Source: Candidatus Latescibacterota bacterium (GTDB lineage: Bacteria > Krumholzibacteriota > Krumholzibacteriia > WVZY01). From it: 64,000 nucleotides of DNA. The stretch covers positions 1 through 64,000 of the forward strand of contig WVZY01000031.1 of assembly GCA_011772205.1 (NCBI GenBank), written 5' to 3'. How positions within the stretch are numbered: position 1 is the stretch's first letter; each line of letters starts with the position of its first letter. The translations under genes were made by a program, and so were the position numbers. Positions 33,147-42,865 of the stretch are shown here, in pieces. Under the pieces are notes generated by a model that did not search any database, was not told where the DNA came from, and worked only from the letters and a program-made list of their open reading frames with translations.

Positions 33147-33179
33147 TCGGTGGCCGGAGAAAAAGATATCAATGATCGA

Positions 33180-33204
33180 GCGCCCTGATAGGGCGCCCTT
33201 TTTT
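33180..33204 (+). terminator. rho-independent terminator of rpsT
   Basis: GCGCCCT/AGGGCGC stem with a 3-nt loop (33180-33196), then CCTTTTTT on the plus strand. Confidence 0.92.
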
Positions 33205-33274
33205 GAATCGACGATTTATTCTGTGTGCCTGGACCAAGTGCGCGCCGGCATCCGGTTGCGCCGGTCGGAGATCC

Positions 33275-34990
33275 TTACTGGTCCGGCTCGTAAAACCGCT
33301 GAATGGTGTGAATCACATCTTTCTTCCGAACGAGCTCCGATCGATCTTCCCTCCGGTAATAGATCTCTATCATGCCCTTCTTGAGATTTCGTTCTCCAAG
33401 CGTGATCCGGAGCGGAATACCGATGAGATCCGCATCTTTGAACTTGTATCCCGGTCTCAGGTCCCTATCGTCCAGAAGCACATCGAATCCGGCACCTCGG
33501 AGATCCTCGTACAGCATTTCGGCAGTGTTCCGGGTTTGTGCATCCGCGATGTTCACCGGTAGGACGAGCACGTGCATCGGTGTGATGGACGACGGCCAGA
33601 TGATACCTTTCTCATCGTGGTGCTGTTCGATTGCCGCAGCGACGGTCCGCGATACGCCGAATCCATAGCACCCCATGATGAACGGCCGCTCCTTGCCGTC
33701 ATCGTCGAGATAGGTTGCGCCCATGCTCTCGCTGTATTTCGTTCCCAGCTTGAAAATATGCCCGAGCTCAACTCCCCGCTGCACGGAGAGAGTTCCTTTT
33801 TCGCACCGCGGGCACCGGTCGCCGGCTCGAGCCCGGCTGATGTTTGCGCTTGCATTGGGAGTGAAATCGCGGCCCATCTTTACGCCCCTGAGGTGGGCGT
33901 CCGTTTCGTTTGCACCGACAATCATGCCTTGGAATTCCTCCAACAGCGTATCGGCTATGATCATCGTGTCTTTGGGGAGACCGACCGGCCCCGAGTAGCC
34001 GACCTCCGCACCGGTGAGCTCGAAGATTTCTTCATCGGACAGCGGCTCGATCATGGGATCGCCTACGATCTTCGAGAACTTCGTCTCGGAAAGAGTGCGG
34101 TCCCCACCGATAAGGGCGGCTACCGTTTTATTGCTGGTTTTATATAGGAGCGTTTTCACCAGCTGCGAGGGTTTGGCACCCAGGAATGCCGTGACTTCCT
34201 CGACCGTCTTTTGACCCGGAGTTTTGATCTTCTGAGGCGTATCCAGCACCGGTTCCTTTACCTCGGCGGGTCTGCCGAGACTCTCCGCGCGTTCATCGTT
34301 CGCCGCATACCCGCAGGAACAGCTAAAGATCTCACTTTCTCCTTCCTGCGCCAGCACCACGAATTCATGGTTGATATCACCACCGATTTTTCCCGCGTCC
34401 GCTTCCACCATTACATTGCTCAATCCGCATCGGTCCAAGATGCGTCGGTAAGCGCCTGCCATTTTTTCGTATATCTCGTCCAGGGATTCCTCGCTCGTAT
34501 GAAAACTGTAAGCATCTTTCATGATGAACTCCCGCGCGCGCATGACTCCGAAGCGCGGGCGGATCTCATCCCTGAACTTCGTGAGAATCTGATAGTGACA
34601 CTGCGGGAGCTGGCGGTAGCTCTTGAGTTCGCTTCTCGCCATATCCGTGATCACCTCTTCATGGGTAGGACCGAGGGCGAAAAGACGGTTTCTGCGGTCG
34701 TGGAGCTTGAACAGCTCGGGGCCAAAATGCTGGAACCTACCACTCTCCTTATAGAGCTCGCTGGGATGCAGAATCGGCATGAGGACTTCCTGACAGCCGA
34801 TCCGATCCATCTCCTCGCGGACGATAGTTTCGATTTTTTTCAGAACGCGAAATCCGAGCGGCAAAAACGTATAGACGCCAGCCGTGAGTTTCCTGATCAG
34901 CCCCGCCCGGAGCATCAGTTTATGGCTGGGAATCTCCGCATCGCTGGGTGTTTCCTTGAATGTCGGGAGATAGTATTTGGTCCACCTCAT
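33275..34990 (-). CDS. proS: Prolyl-tRNA synthetase
   Basis: Class II synthetase for proline, bacterial type with an inserted editing domain. Motif 2 (TKFRDEIRPRFGVMRAREFIMKDAYSF), motif 3 (GCYGFGVSRTVAAAIEQ) and the INS editing domain between (residues about 225-400, with KTLLYKTSNKTVAALIGGDR) are present. ATG 34990 (MRWTKYY) has AAAGGA 6 nt upstream; the ATG at 35005 would leave almost no leader behind the promoter. A Zn-like CSCGYAANDE precedes the editing domain. Confidence 0.97.
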   Translation of the reverse strand: MRWTKYYLPTFKETPSDAEIPSHKLMLRAGLIRKLTAGVYTFLPLGFRVLKKIETIVREEMDRIGCQEVLMPILHPSELYKESGRFQHFGPELFKLHDRRNRLFALGPTHEEVITDMARSELKSYRQLPQCHYQILTKFRDEIRPRFGVMRAREFIMKDAYSFHTSEESLDEIYEKMAGAYRRILDRCGLSNVMVEADAGKIGGDINHEFVVLAQEGESEIFSCSCGYAANDERAESLGRPAEVKEPVLDTPQKIKTPGQKTVEEVTAFLGAKPSQLVKTLLYKTSNKTVAALIGGDRTLSETKFSKIVGDPMIEPLSDEEIFELTGAEVGYSGPVGLPKDTMIIADTLLEEFQGMIVGANETDAHLRGVKMGRDFTPNASANISRARAGDRCPRCEKGTLSVQRGVELGHIFKLGTKYSESMGATYLDDDGKERPFIMGCYGFGVSRTVAAAIEQHHDEKGIIWPSSITPMHVLVLPVNIADAQTRNTAEMLYEDLRGAGFDVLLDDRDLRPGYKFKDADLIGIPLRITLGERNLKKGMIEIYYRREDRSELVRKKDVIHTIQRFYEPDQ

Positions 34991-35017
34991 TCTCGTCCTT
35001 TCCATTCAGTTCCTGAG

Positions 35018-35046
35018 ATTCTATGGAATTAACTTTACTGAGTCAA
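35018..35046 (-). promoter_or_regulatory. Promoter of proS
   Basis: TTGACT (35046-35041), 17-bp spacer, TAGAAT (35023-35018), predicting a short leader of about 20 nt before the ATG at 34990. A GCGCG/CGCGC hairpin lies upstream at about 35075-35092 and may end the previous operon. Confidence 0.72.
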
Positions 35047-35146
35047 AAGTGAAATCCGAGCGCGCCTTGGTCGCGCCGGGGGTCATGATCCATGCGCGCT
35101 GAGGGCGATTAGGGTATGCTCCCTATTCATTCCTGATGCGTTAAAA

Positions 35147-37939
35147 TTAATAGTTGAGGCCGATGAAGAACTCGACATCGGTGTCTTTGGATATCGTACT
35201 GAAATCGGTGGTTCGTGTAAAGTTCAAGCGGATAACGGGCGCGAAGCCCAAGTTCAACTCCACACCGGCTCCGAAAGATCCCAACCAGTCCGTGTCCAGA
35301 ACGTATCTGCTCACCTTGCCCACGTCGAAAAATATCGATCCGCGTATCATCGGAGTCTCGATCAATCCGAAAGGAAGCCTGAGGCTCAGCCTGTCTACGA
35401 GGGGAAACCGCAACTCGCTGTTAAAGAGGTACGTGCTCCTGCCGACGAACCTCCTGAAGTCGTATCCCCTGAAATCCCAGGGGCCGCCGAGATAGAAAAG
35501 TTGGAGGTCGCTTCCCCAGCTATTGCGGTTGACGAATCGCTCGGCGAGCACGATTCGCCTTGTGATTTTGAAATACTTCCTCACGTCCCAAAGAAACGTC
35601 GTGCTGGCGAAACCTTTCCCCTCGAAATCGATTGTGTGGCCTACTGTAGCGTAATAACGCGTGCCGGTGAGCGGCCCGCCAATTGTCCACAGAGTGTTGT
35701 CGGTTGCGTACGTGAAGAATGTGGTAGCGAGAGTGCTCCGCTTCGTTCCGAATTCGAACGTGCCAAAATCACTTTCTCTTTCCACCCTGCGCAAGACGAG
35801 GGATCCGTCGACGCGCGAAAACTTGCTGAACGGGTAGCTCGCTCCAAGAGCAACCCCATACCGTCTCTCGGAACGAAAGAGCGTGAAAAAGTCTCCGAAG
35901 AACGATGTCAGGTGGAACACCCCTATCGAATAGTTCAACCGGTGACTCAGATTGACATAGCTGATCCCACCGTTGAGGCGCTTCCAAAACTCATCCAACC
36001 CCTCGGATGTGTTGCCGAAAAATATATAAAACTGGTGGTTGCCAAGCATGTCGGTCAATACAAGCTGTCCTCCATTGCCCAATTCTCCGAATTCAGGATC
36101 GAGCGCAATACCCGTGCCGACGAAATCCAGCCCCAGTTTTAGCTTGTAATCCTTCGTCGTGAATGGGAAATCGTTGGCAAGCTCCCAGCTGGCTGTGGTT
36201 GAATCCGCGGAAGCGACGACGGTCTCCGGCCTGGCAAATCCTTCCTTCAGCGGGAGCTCGAACAAGTGAAACTCGCCGTTGTAATACGCGCCAGCAACGT
36301 AACGGTCCCCGCCGGGCGAGAACGACGGCGCGCTAAGACCTCCGAGGACGTTCGTTTGCTTCGAGACGACACCGTCGCGATAGAGGTAGATGTTGGATGT
36401 TCCATCTCGATCCGACGTGAATAGAAATGATTTCCCATCCGGTGCCCACTCGGGTTCGATGTCCTTCTGCTCTCCGCTTGTCAGGGGACGGATTGCTCCG
36501 CTTGCAAGGTCTAGTGCATAGATTCGCCGCAAGTTGCTTCCTTGGGAAGCAAACCGGTCGGAGGCAAAAAGAACAACTTCTCTCAATGGATTGAAGTCAG
36601 GGTCCTCTTCGACATAGAAGTCAGAAGTCAACCGCTCGAGGGATCCGTCGGGGAGATGGCACAGGTATAGGTCTTTCATGCCCGTTGTGTCGATCGCGTT
36701 GAACACTACGCGCTCCCGCTCGGGGGAAATGGTTGGCGACGAGATCATGCTCAAATGATCGAACGATAGGGACAATATCTTTGTGTTGCGATCGAGGTCC
36801 CATAAAAACAGCGCGTCCCGTCCGCGGCTCTTTGCGGCGAAAACCAGGGTATCCCCGGCAATTTCAATTTTGCTTCTGAACGCAGGTATCGATTCGATCG
36901 AAGAGGATCGACCTCCCTTGATCACCGATTTGTGCTTCAGCTTGCCATCCTTGTCCCGGCTGATGGAACAGATATCAATGACACCGTCGGAGGCGCACAG
37001 GGCATAGACAGGATGACTTTCCTCCTTTGCCGGTCCAACGGCGGGGCGAAAATGGAATGTTTGAGGTTCGGTGAGCTGGCGTCCAATGTCTGGAACAAAG
37101 GACGCCTCGAGGATCGCCGGATAATGTCTTCTCTTAACGCTCCTCATAAAGGCGTCGTCCAGCTCATCGATGTCCATGTTGATCGTTTTCTTGAGTACGA
37201 TGGAGAATTTGTTGGCCATCCACCAATTTTCAAAAACCTGGATGACCGCCTCTTTTCCAAAATTCGTAGCTATGTAGCGAACGACCGCCTCTCCATGTTT
37301 GTACATCATAAAAGTGCCTTCGATGCGCCAGATATTTCTCAAGCTCAGCAGCTTTCCGTGCATCAAAGCATCCCTTATGTACATGTGGCTTTGTGCATTG
37401 GCTTCCGGGGATGCTATGTACTCCGCAACGCCTTCAATGAACCAGAGGGGCGGGTGATTTAGGGAAAACTTGTTGTGCTCGGCCATTACTAGGCGGATTT
37501 TTTCGAGCATGAATGCATGCACCATTTCATGGCGAAGAACGTGGAGGAGATCCGAGTAAGCTCCAGTAAAGGGAATGGCGATCCGCCCCTTCATCAAATC
37601 GGTGAAACCGCCTGTATACTCCGAAATGAGTTGTGGAATGATATTGGTTTGCTGAAAATCGTAATGTGAGCTGAAAAGAACGACTGGGACGCGCTCTTCG
37701 AACTCGAGTCCAAATAACTCGCTATACTCCTCGTATGTCCGCTCCACTGCCGGCGCCACCGAGAGTACGAGGTTCCGCTCGCTCGGGTAGTGATAGATGT
37801 CCACATGCGGCGTTTGGAGAACCTTCCAATCCTTGTTCGAATAAATGACTTTATTCTTCCCGAACGGGTATTGGGCGTCTGAACCCGTTGGGAACAGGAT
37901 GAGGACCAGCAAGGTGGGAAGCAGCAATAATTTCTTCAT
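35147..37939 (-). CDS. Outer-membrane protein: HExxH peptidase-like domain, TolB-like propeller, Omp85-like barrel
   Basis: 930 residues with a signal peptide (KKLLLLPTLLVLILFPTGSDAQ). Residues about 40-290 resemble a gluzincin peptidase (peptidase MA-like): HEMVH at 137-141, with WFIEGVAEY at 166-174 giving the likely third ligand Glu. Residues about 330-600 contain TolB/PD40-type blades (for example EPEWAPDGKSFLFTSDRDG and NPLREVVLFASDRF). The C-terminal 330 residues look like an Omp85/surface-antigen beta barrel: alternating strands, a GGPWDFRGYDFRRF segment matching the VRGY motif, and a final aromatic residue (GLNY). No POTRA repeats are visible. So it is probably a barrel-anchored enzyme with a propeller on the periplasmic side. 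Last gene of the topA-hslU-argF-dapF unit. Confidence 0.82.
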   Translation of the reverse strand: MKKLLLLPTLLVLILFPTGSDAQYPFGKNKVIYSNKDWKVLQTPHVDIYHYPSERNLVLSVAPAVERTYEEYSELFGLEFEERVPVVLFSSHYDFQQTNIIPQLISEYTGGFTDLMKGRIAIPFTGAYSDLLHVLRHEMVHAFMLEKIRLVMAEHNKFSLNHPPLWFIEGVAEYIASPEANAQSHMYIRDALMHGKLLSLRNIWRIEGTFMMYKHGEAVVRYIATNFGKEAVIQVFENWWMANKFSIVLKKTINMDIDELDDAFMRSVKRRHYPAILEASFVPDIGRQLTEPQTFHFRPAVGPAKEESHPVYALCASDGVIDICSISRDKDGKLKHKSVIKGGRSSSIESIPAFRSKIEIAGDTLVFAAKSRGRDALFLWDLDRNTKILSLSFDHLSMISSPTISPERERVVFNAIDTTGMKDLYLCHLPDGSLERLTSDFYVEEDPDFNPLREVVLFASDRFASQGSNLRRIYALDLASGAIRPLTSGEQKDIEPEWAPDGKSFLFTSDRDGTSNIYLYRDGVVSKQTNVLGGLSAPSFSPGGDRYVAGAYYNGEFHLFELPLKEGFARPETVVASADSTTASWELANDFPFTTKDYKLKLGLDFVGTGIALDPEFGELGNGGQLVLTDMLGNHQFYIFFGNTSEGLDEFWKRLNGGISYVNLSHRLNYSIGVFHLTSFFGDFFTLFRSERRYGVALGASYPFSKFSRVDGSLVLRRVERESDFGTFEFGTKRSTLATTFFTYATDNTLWTIGGPLTGTRYYATVGHTIDFEGKGFASTTFLWDVRKYFKITRRIVLAERFVNRNSWGSDLQLFYLGGPWDFRGYDFRRFVGRSTYLFNSELRFPLVDRLSLRLPFGLIETPMIRGSIFFDVGKVSRYVLDTDWLGSFGAGVELNLGFAPVIRLNFTRTTDFSTISKDTDVEFFIGLNY

Positions 37940-38004
37940 AAGGCTCGATGTCCTGGGAATCCAAGTGAATTTCTCGGAGTCAGCAAGTATGGATGTTGCG
38001 AATC

Positions 38005-38838
38005 TCAGACCTCGATTTCTACGGACCCGTCGAAATTGTCCGCGACCGGACCTTCAAGGATGACACCGCTCGCCCCGAACGGCTGTTTATCAAAAGTTAT
38101 TTTCAATAGATCGCCTCCCCTCTGCATCACTTCAACAGGACTTTGGCACCGTCCTAGATGACCCAATACCACCGCCGAGGAAATGGACCCGGTGCCACAA
38201 CCGTACGTTTCGGCTTCCACGCCTTTCTCGTACGTCCTTATGGCTAATGAGCCATCGGGATTGACCGACGCAAAATTAACATTCGCACCTATCGGGCCAA
38301 ATTCCGATTTGTGCCGGATTTCTCGACCCCAGGCGTCCACCTGCTCGTCCGTGAGGGCGAAGGCGTCTTCGACAGGGGCAACGACGTGTCGCGTAGCTGC
38401 AATGATAAAATGCACAATTTTCTCAACTTGGGCAACCTGCAAGGGTATGTTTAGGCGCATTTCTTTCGTATCCATCATTGAAAGAGCCACCGTATAGCCG
38501 CCGATCCACGCTTCGAGACTGCCGGCAAGGGTGTCGAAACGCACCGAAATGCGCTCTCCCATGCGTTCTCCCAATCCGAGAGATGCCGCAAAATGCGCCG
38601 CACAGCGTCCCCCGTTGCCGCACATTTCGGCTTCTCCTCCATCGCTGTTGTAATAGCGCATCACAAAGTCGCTCGATTTGGATGGATCGATGGTAATGAG
38701 TCCATCCGCACCGATTCCTTTCCTCCTGTCGCACAGGTGCTGGATCAGATCGGAGGGAAGCTCGAGCTTTCCCTCCAGATTGTCGATCATAATGAAATCG
38801 TTACCCAGGCCGTTCATTTTCTTGAAATGGAGACGCAT
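38005..38838 (-). CDS. dapF: Diaminopimelate epimerase
   Basis: Interconverts LL- and meso-diaminopimelate for lysine and peptidoglycan synthesis. The two catalytic cysteines lie in MCGNGGRC (about residue 73) and in YGCGTGSISSA (about 214). KMNGLGNDFIMID opens the protein. Length 277 fits. A meso-DAP wall is implied. It lies 19 bp after the Big_5 lipoprotein gene. Confidence 0.96.
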   Translation of the reverse strand: MRLHFKKMNGLGNDFIMIDNLEGKLELPSDLIQHLCDRRKGIGADGLITIDPSKSSDFVMRYYNSDGGEAEMCGNGGRCAAHFAASLGLGERMGERISVRFDTLAGSLEAWIGGYTVALSMMDTKEMRLNIPLQVAQVEKIVHFIIAATRHVVAPVEDAFALTDEQVDAWGREIRHKSEFGPIGANVNFASVNPDGSLAIRTYEKGVEAETYGCGTGSISSAVVLGHLGRCQSPVEVMQRGGDLLKITFDKQPFGASGVILEGPVADNFDGSVEIEV

Positions 38839-38856
38839 CGTTTTCCGCCTTTTTTC

Positions 38857-39918
38857 TCATTCCAGAATCATCACATCCAGCTTTAGCTCATCCCCGGGGG
38901 AAAGCTTTACGGTGTCGGGATACTCCACGCAAGGTTCAATGCACCCTTCGACGGTGTCCTGGGGGCACGGGTAGCGCCCGCACAGGCTGTCGGCCTTGAG
39001 GTCGATAAATGCCTTCAGAATATACTTCCCGGCACGCACGCTTTTAATTGTATAGTTCCCTGTTGTGTCGCAGCGTGCATAATGAGCCAGCGGTGTGGTA
39101 TCGTTTACCGCATACAAGGCCACCGAAACCAAGAGGGTGTCGATCGTCGTGCGGTTGTCCACCGCGCCCGCGACTTCACCTGGCTCATCGGGATCCACAA
39201 TATATATATCTCTACCCAGCAGCAAGGGGCTATTGACTGTCAGATCGAGCGTATCGGGTAGTATTCCTCCGGGCTCGTTATCGGGCTCGTGCTGGCCGTT
39301 TCCATTTTTATCTTGAAAAGCCCATACAATGAAGCTCGCATCATTAGTTGGAAGAAACCGAAACGCATAACTGCCGTCCTTGCCGGTAGTCACTTCGCGG
39401 TCTGGTTTCGACGCCTCGGGCGCAAAACTGGAATCGCGGGGCAACCTAAAGATGCGAACAGCCCCTTTATCTGTCGGTTTCCTTCTGAAGTAAACCACTC
39501 CGGAGACACTGCCGCTATCGATCGCCTCAGCAGTGGCAAACGCGAACGCGTGACCGACGGCGTCCTGCACACCATGCCTGTCCCTATATCCCGGCTTCAC
39601 CGCTACGATATATGTCGTATCGTCGTGAAGGGGCAATTCCGGAACCAAGATGAGCGTATTCTTTTTCCACTTCACCTTTCCAATCTCGACAGCTGGATAG
39701 AACGTCACCAACCGCTCCAGCTTGGCCCGCTGCATACCTTCGCTGAACGTGATATGTATATCCGAATCGGCGTGTACATTGGCAGCGCTGTCTTTCGGGG
39801 ACGTTTCGGCGATCGTCGGAGGAGTTTTGTCTTCCGGACCGCCGGGAGGCGGTAGTTGAACGGCGCAGGAAACGACAATCAGCGCGGAAAAAAATAGCCA
39901 AACTCGCAGCGTCCTCAC
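38857..39918 (-). CDS. Big_5-type lipoprotein
   Basis: 353 residues with an N-terminal lipoprotein signal (WLFFSALIVVSCAVQLPP; lipobox V-V-S-C). Residues about 28-130 form an Ig-like Big_5 domain: PGGPEDKTPPTIAETSPKDSAANV, ITFSEGM and a terminal FAFATAEAI. The rest is built of two or three carboxypeptidase-regulatory-like beta modules (GVVYFRRKP, TTGKDGSYAFRFLP, FQDKNGNGQHEPDNEPGG with a calcium-loop look, and GNYTIKSVRAGKYILKAF). This architecture is typical of Bacteroidetes/Chlorobi-type lipoproteins. Role not known. It abuts argF (2-bp gap). Confidence 0.82.
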   Translation of the reverse strand: MRTLRVWLFFSALIVVSCAVQLPPPGGPEDKTPPTIAETSPKDSAANVHADSDIHITFSEGMQRAKLERLVTFYPAVEIGKVKWKKNTLILVPELPLHDDTTYIVAVKPGYRDRHGVQDAVGHAFAFATAEAIDSGSVSGVVYFRRKPTDKGAVRIFRLPRDSSFAPEASKPDREVTTGKDGSYAFRFLPTNDASFIVWAFQDKNGNGQHEPDNEPGGILPDTLDLTVNSPLLLGRDIYIVDPDEPGEVAGAVDNRTTIDTLLVSVALYAVNDTTPLAHYARCDTTGNYTIKSVRAGKYILKAFIDLKADSLCGRYPCPQDTVEGCIEPCVEYPDTVKLSPGDELKLDVMILE

Positions 39919-39920
39919 AC

Positions 39921-40853
39921 CTATTCTCTCCCTGGTGGGATTAGGGAAAAGAGCAGGGCTCTTTGAGCATGTAGCCTGTTTTCCGCTTGATCAAATACGA
40001 GGCTCTGTTTGGACTCGATGACCTCGTCCGTGATCTCTTCGCCGCGATGAGCAGGAAGGCAATGCAGCACAACCGCGTCCGAGGGAGCTTTGTTGAGAAG
40101 CGATTCATTGACTTGGAAACCCTCGAAGTCTTTCAGGCGCTTTCGAGCCTCGGCTTCCTGCCCCATCGATGTCCATACATCCGTGTAAATCACATTGGCT
40201 TCTTTCACTGCCTCCACGGGATTGCTCGTTTCCTCATACAGCTCGGTTGCGCTCCCCAGAGCGCGCTCGCAAAACTCACTTGCCACTCCATAACCTTTGG
40301 GGCACGCGAGGATGAACTTGAATGAGAATCGCGAGCAGGCATTAATCCAGCTTCTCGCCACATTGTTGCCATCTCCAATGAACGTCACGGTGAGCTTTTC
40401 CAGGCCGCCTCGGTGCTCCTTGATCGTCATGAGATCGGCAAGCACCTGGCAGGGGTGGAGGAGATCGGTGAGTCCGTTTATTACAGGCACCGTCGACCAC
40501 TCGGCAATCGTCTCCACGAGGTCTTGCTGGAATGTCCGGATCATCACTGCGCTGACATACCGCGCGAGTACCCTCGCGATATCCTGCGGAGCTTCCCGCG
40601 TGCCGATTCCAATTTCCTTCTCGGTAACATATATCGAGTCACCGCCGAGCTGGTGCATGGCTACTTCAAAGCTTACCCTCGTCCTCAAGGACGGCTTGTG
40701 AAAAATGCAAGCGAGGGTCCTGCCCACATGCGTGCGCTCGAGTTTGCCCGAATTGCATAGCGCCTTCTGCCGGATGGCCAGTAAGAGAAGCTCTTCGAGC
40801 TCGGCCTTGGTGAAATCAGCGAGTGATAGAAAATGCTTTCGTAGAAGAGGCAT
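39921..40853 (-). CDS. argF: Ornithine carbamoyltransferase
   Basis: Joins ornithine and carbamoyl phosphate to citrulline in arginine synthesis. Carbamoyl-phosphate motif KPSLRTRVSFEVAM (SLRTR in place of STRTR, which is common in this family), HPCQ, and the ornithine-loop HCLPAHRG are present; 310 residues is normal. GGAGG lies 11 nt before the ATG. It follows hslU closely, an unusual partner, probably through operon extension. Confidence 0.95.
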   Translation of the reverse strand: MPLLRKHFLSLADFTKAELEELLLLAIRQKALCNSGKLERTHVGRTLACIFHKPSLRTRVSFEVAMHQLGGDSIYVTEKEIGIGTREAPQDIARVLARYVSAVMIRTFQQDLVETIAEWSTVPVINGLTDLLHPCQVLADLMTIKEHRGGLEKLTVTFIGDGNNVARSWINACSRFSFKFILACPKGYGVASEFCERALGSATELYEETSNPVEAVKEANVIYTDVWTSMGQEAEARKRLKDFEGFQVNESLLNKAPSDAVVLHCLPAHRGEEITDEVIESKQSLVFDQAENRLHAQRALLFSLIPPGRE

Positions 40854-40880
40854 TGGTTGTATTCCTCCAAAGGTTTCGCG

Positions 40881-42218
40881 TTAAAGGATGTACCGGGTCA
40901 AATCTTCGTCTGCGAGAATCCGATCCAGCTTATCGGAGACGTCTTCCGCCGTGAACGCAATTCTTTTTCTTCTTGATTCAGGAAGCTCGTAGAGAACGTC
41001 TTCGAGGAGCGTTGACATCACCGTGTGAAGCCTTCGAGCGCCGATGTTCTCGGATCGTTGGTTCGCTATACTGGCGACCCGTGCAATCTCGTCGATTGCC
41101 TTGTCGGTGAATTCGAGCGTACAGTTTTCTGAGCCGAGCAGTGCCGTATACTGCTTGATCAGGGAGTTATCCGGTTCTTTCAGAATGCGAATGAAATCCT
41201 CTTGATCCAAAGCTGACAGCTCCACTCGAATAGGAAACCTGCCTTGAAACTCTGGAATGAGATCCGCCGGCTTGGCCACGTTAAAGGCTCCCGCAGCGAT
41301 GAATAGAATGTGATCCGTTCTCACAGGCCCATACCGCGTATTGACGGCCGAGCCTTCGATGATGGGGAGAAGATCCCTCTGCACCCCTTCCCTCGATACG
41401 TCCGGACCTGTCTGGGATCCTCCGCCCGCAATTTTGTCGATCTCATCGACGAACACGATCCCATTCGACTCGGCCAACTGTTTGGCTTCCTCGACGATCA
41501 TCTCCATATCGAGGAGCTTGTCCGTTTCTTCTGCTGCAAGTTGCTCGCGGGCTTCTCCGATCGTCATCTCCTTTTCTTTTGTCTGCTGCGGGGCAAACGG
41601 ATTGAGATCGCCTGGGAAGTTGAATCCAAATTCCTCCACCCCGCTGCGGGAAAAAATCTCGACCAGAGGTGTAGCCGGAGGTTGCTTCTTGATTGTGACC
41701 CTTCTCTCTTCCAGCTCGCCGCTTCTTAGTTTGGCGCGTATCTTATCCCTTGTTCTCTCTCTGCGTTCCTGCGCTTCGAGATCGTCTGTTTTAGGTGGGG
41801 GTGGTATGGGCATGATGAGATCTATCAATCTCTCCTCTACGAGCTGCTCCACGCGGTCCGCCACCTTTTCCCTGTGCCCGGCTTTCGCCATGCCGACGGC
41901 GATCTCGACGAGGTCCCTGATGATGCTCTCCACATCACGCCCGACGTAACCGACCTCCGTATAATTGGATGCTTCGACCTTAATGAATGGTGCGTTCACC
42001 AATTTGGCGAGGCGCCTGGCGATCTCTGTCTTCCCCACACCCGTCGGCCCGATCATAATGATGTTGTTGGGAAGTATCTCATCTCGCATCTCATCCGGAG
42101 CTTGCTGCCTTCGCCATCGGTTGCGCAGTGCAATCGCTACCGCTTTTTTCGCTTCTGTCTGTTTGATGATGTATCTATCCAGCTCCCGAACAATCTGCTG
42201 TGGAGTGAAATGGGACAT
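40881..42218 (-). CDS. hslU: ATP-dependent protease ATPase subunit HslU
   Basis: AAA+ unfoldase that feeds substrates to HslV. Walker A GPTGVGKTEIARRLAKL, Walker B FVDEIDKIA, GRFPIRVELSALDQEDF and the C-terminal hexamer-contact tail (LDRILADEDLTRYIL) ending in Tyr-Ile-Leu, which docks into HslV. The I domain lies between. 445 residues; GGAG 7 nt ahead of the ATG. Next gene after hslV. Confidence 0.97.
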   Translation of the reverse strand: MSHFTPQQIVRELDRYIIKQTEAKKAVAIALRNRWRRQQAPDEMRDEILPNNIIMIGPTGVGKTEIARRLAKLVNAPFIKVEASNYTEVGYVGRDVESIIRDLVEIAVGMAKAGHREKVADRVEQLVEERLIDLIMPIPPPPKTDDLEAQERRERTRDKIRAKLRSGELEERRVTIKKQPPATPLVEIFSRSGVEEFGFNFPGDLNPFAPQQTKEKEMTIGEAREQLAAEETDKLLDMEMIVEEAKQLAESNGIVFVDEIDKIAGGGSQTGPDVSREGVQRDLLPIIEGSAVNTRYGPVRTDHILFIAAGAFNVAKPADLIPEFQGRFPIRVELSALDQEDFIRILKEPDNSLIKQYTALLGSENCTLEFTDKAIDEIARVASIANQRSENIGARRLHTVMSTLLEDVLYELPESRRKRIAFTAEDVSDKLDRILADEDLTRYIL

Positions 42219-42309
42219 GGCATTGCTCCAAGTTATGCCGTTCGAGCCGGCTAGTATCGCTGCCTCTTACGAACGCAGCGCTATCGACAGAAATAGTAAT
42301 CACTTGGAT

Positions 42310-42849
42310 CTATTTATCACCGAGCGACTTTAAAGTGATTTGGGCGTTCGAGTACAGGCAAATGCTCCCGGCGATCTGGATCGATTGCCGGACGATTTCG
42401 ATCGGATCTTCCCATCCTGCCTTGAGAAAGGCTCTGGCAGCGGCCAGTGCATAGGGCCCACCGGAGCCAATGGCGAGCACATCATCTTCGGGCTCCACAA
42501 CATCACCCGTACCCGATACGATCAAAGACGCCTTCTCATCCATGACAGCGAGAAGTGCTTCGAGGCGCCTGAGAATCCGATCGCTCCTCCAGTCTTTGGC
42601 GAGCTCGACGGCCGCACGCTGAAGATTCCCGCTGTATTGCTCGAGCTTCCCTTCAAATTTTTCAAACAGTGTGAGCGCATCGGCTGTGCTTCCGGCAAAA
42701 CCAGCGAGCACCTTTCCTCCGCCAAGCGTTCTGATTTTACTTGAATTCTGCTTGATAATCGTTTCTCCCATCGTCACTTGCCCATCTCCACCCATGGCCG
42801 CACGATCCCCGACCCTGACTCCTAATATCGTTGTCCCGTGAATTTTCAA
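42310..42849 (-). CDS. hslV: ATP-dependent protease peptidase subunit HslV
   Basis: Threonine peptidase forming a proteasome-like double ring. The chain must be cut to expose a Thr: [20 protein letters not shown] shows the two Thr after Gly. I place the start at TTG 42849 because AGGAGG stands just before it (4 nt spacing) and it yields the short propeptide MKIHG; the ATG at 42909 would overlap xerC by 44 bp. Family motif [20 protein letters not shown] is present. Confidence 0.95.
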   Translation of the reverse strand: MKIHGTTILGVRVGDRAAMGGDGQVTMGETIIKQNSSKIRTLGGGKVLAGFAGSTADALTLFEKFEGKLEQYSGNLQRAAVELAKDWRSDRILRRLEALLAVMDEKASLIVSGTGDVVEPEDDVLAIGSGGPYALAAARAFLKAGWEDPIEIVRQSIQIAGSICLYSNAQITLKSLGDK

Positions 42850-42865
42850 AATGCCTCCTGTTCGC

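Noticed and set aside
34211-35032. 273-codon plus-strand frame antisense to proS
   Set aside because: Fully overlaps proS and has no own start signal.
39921-40853. Inactive ornithine carbamoyltransferase (SLRTR instead of STRTR)
   Set aside because: SLRTR is found in many active family members; HPCQ and HCLPAHRG are intact.
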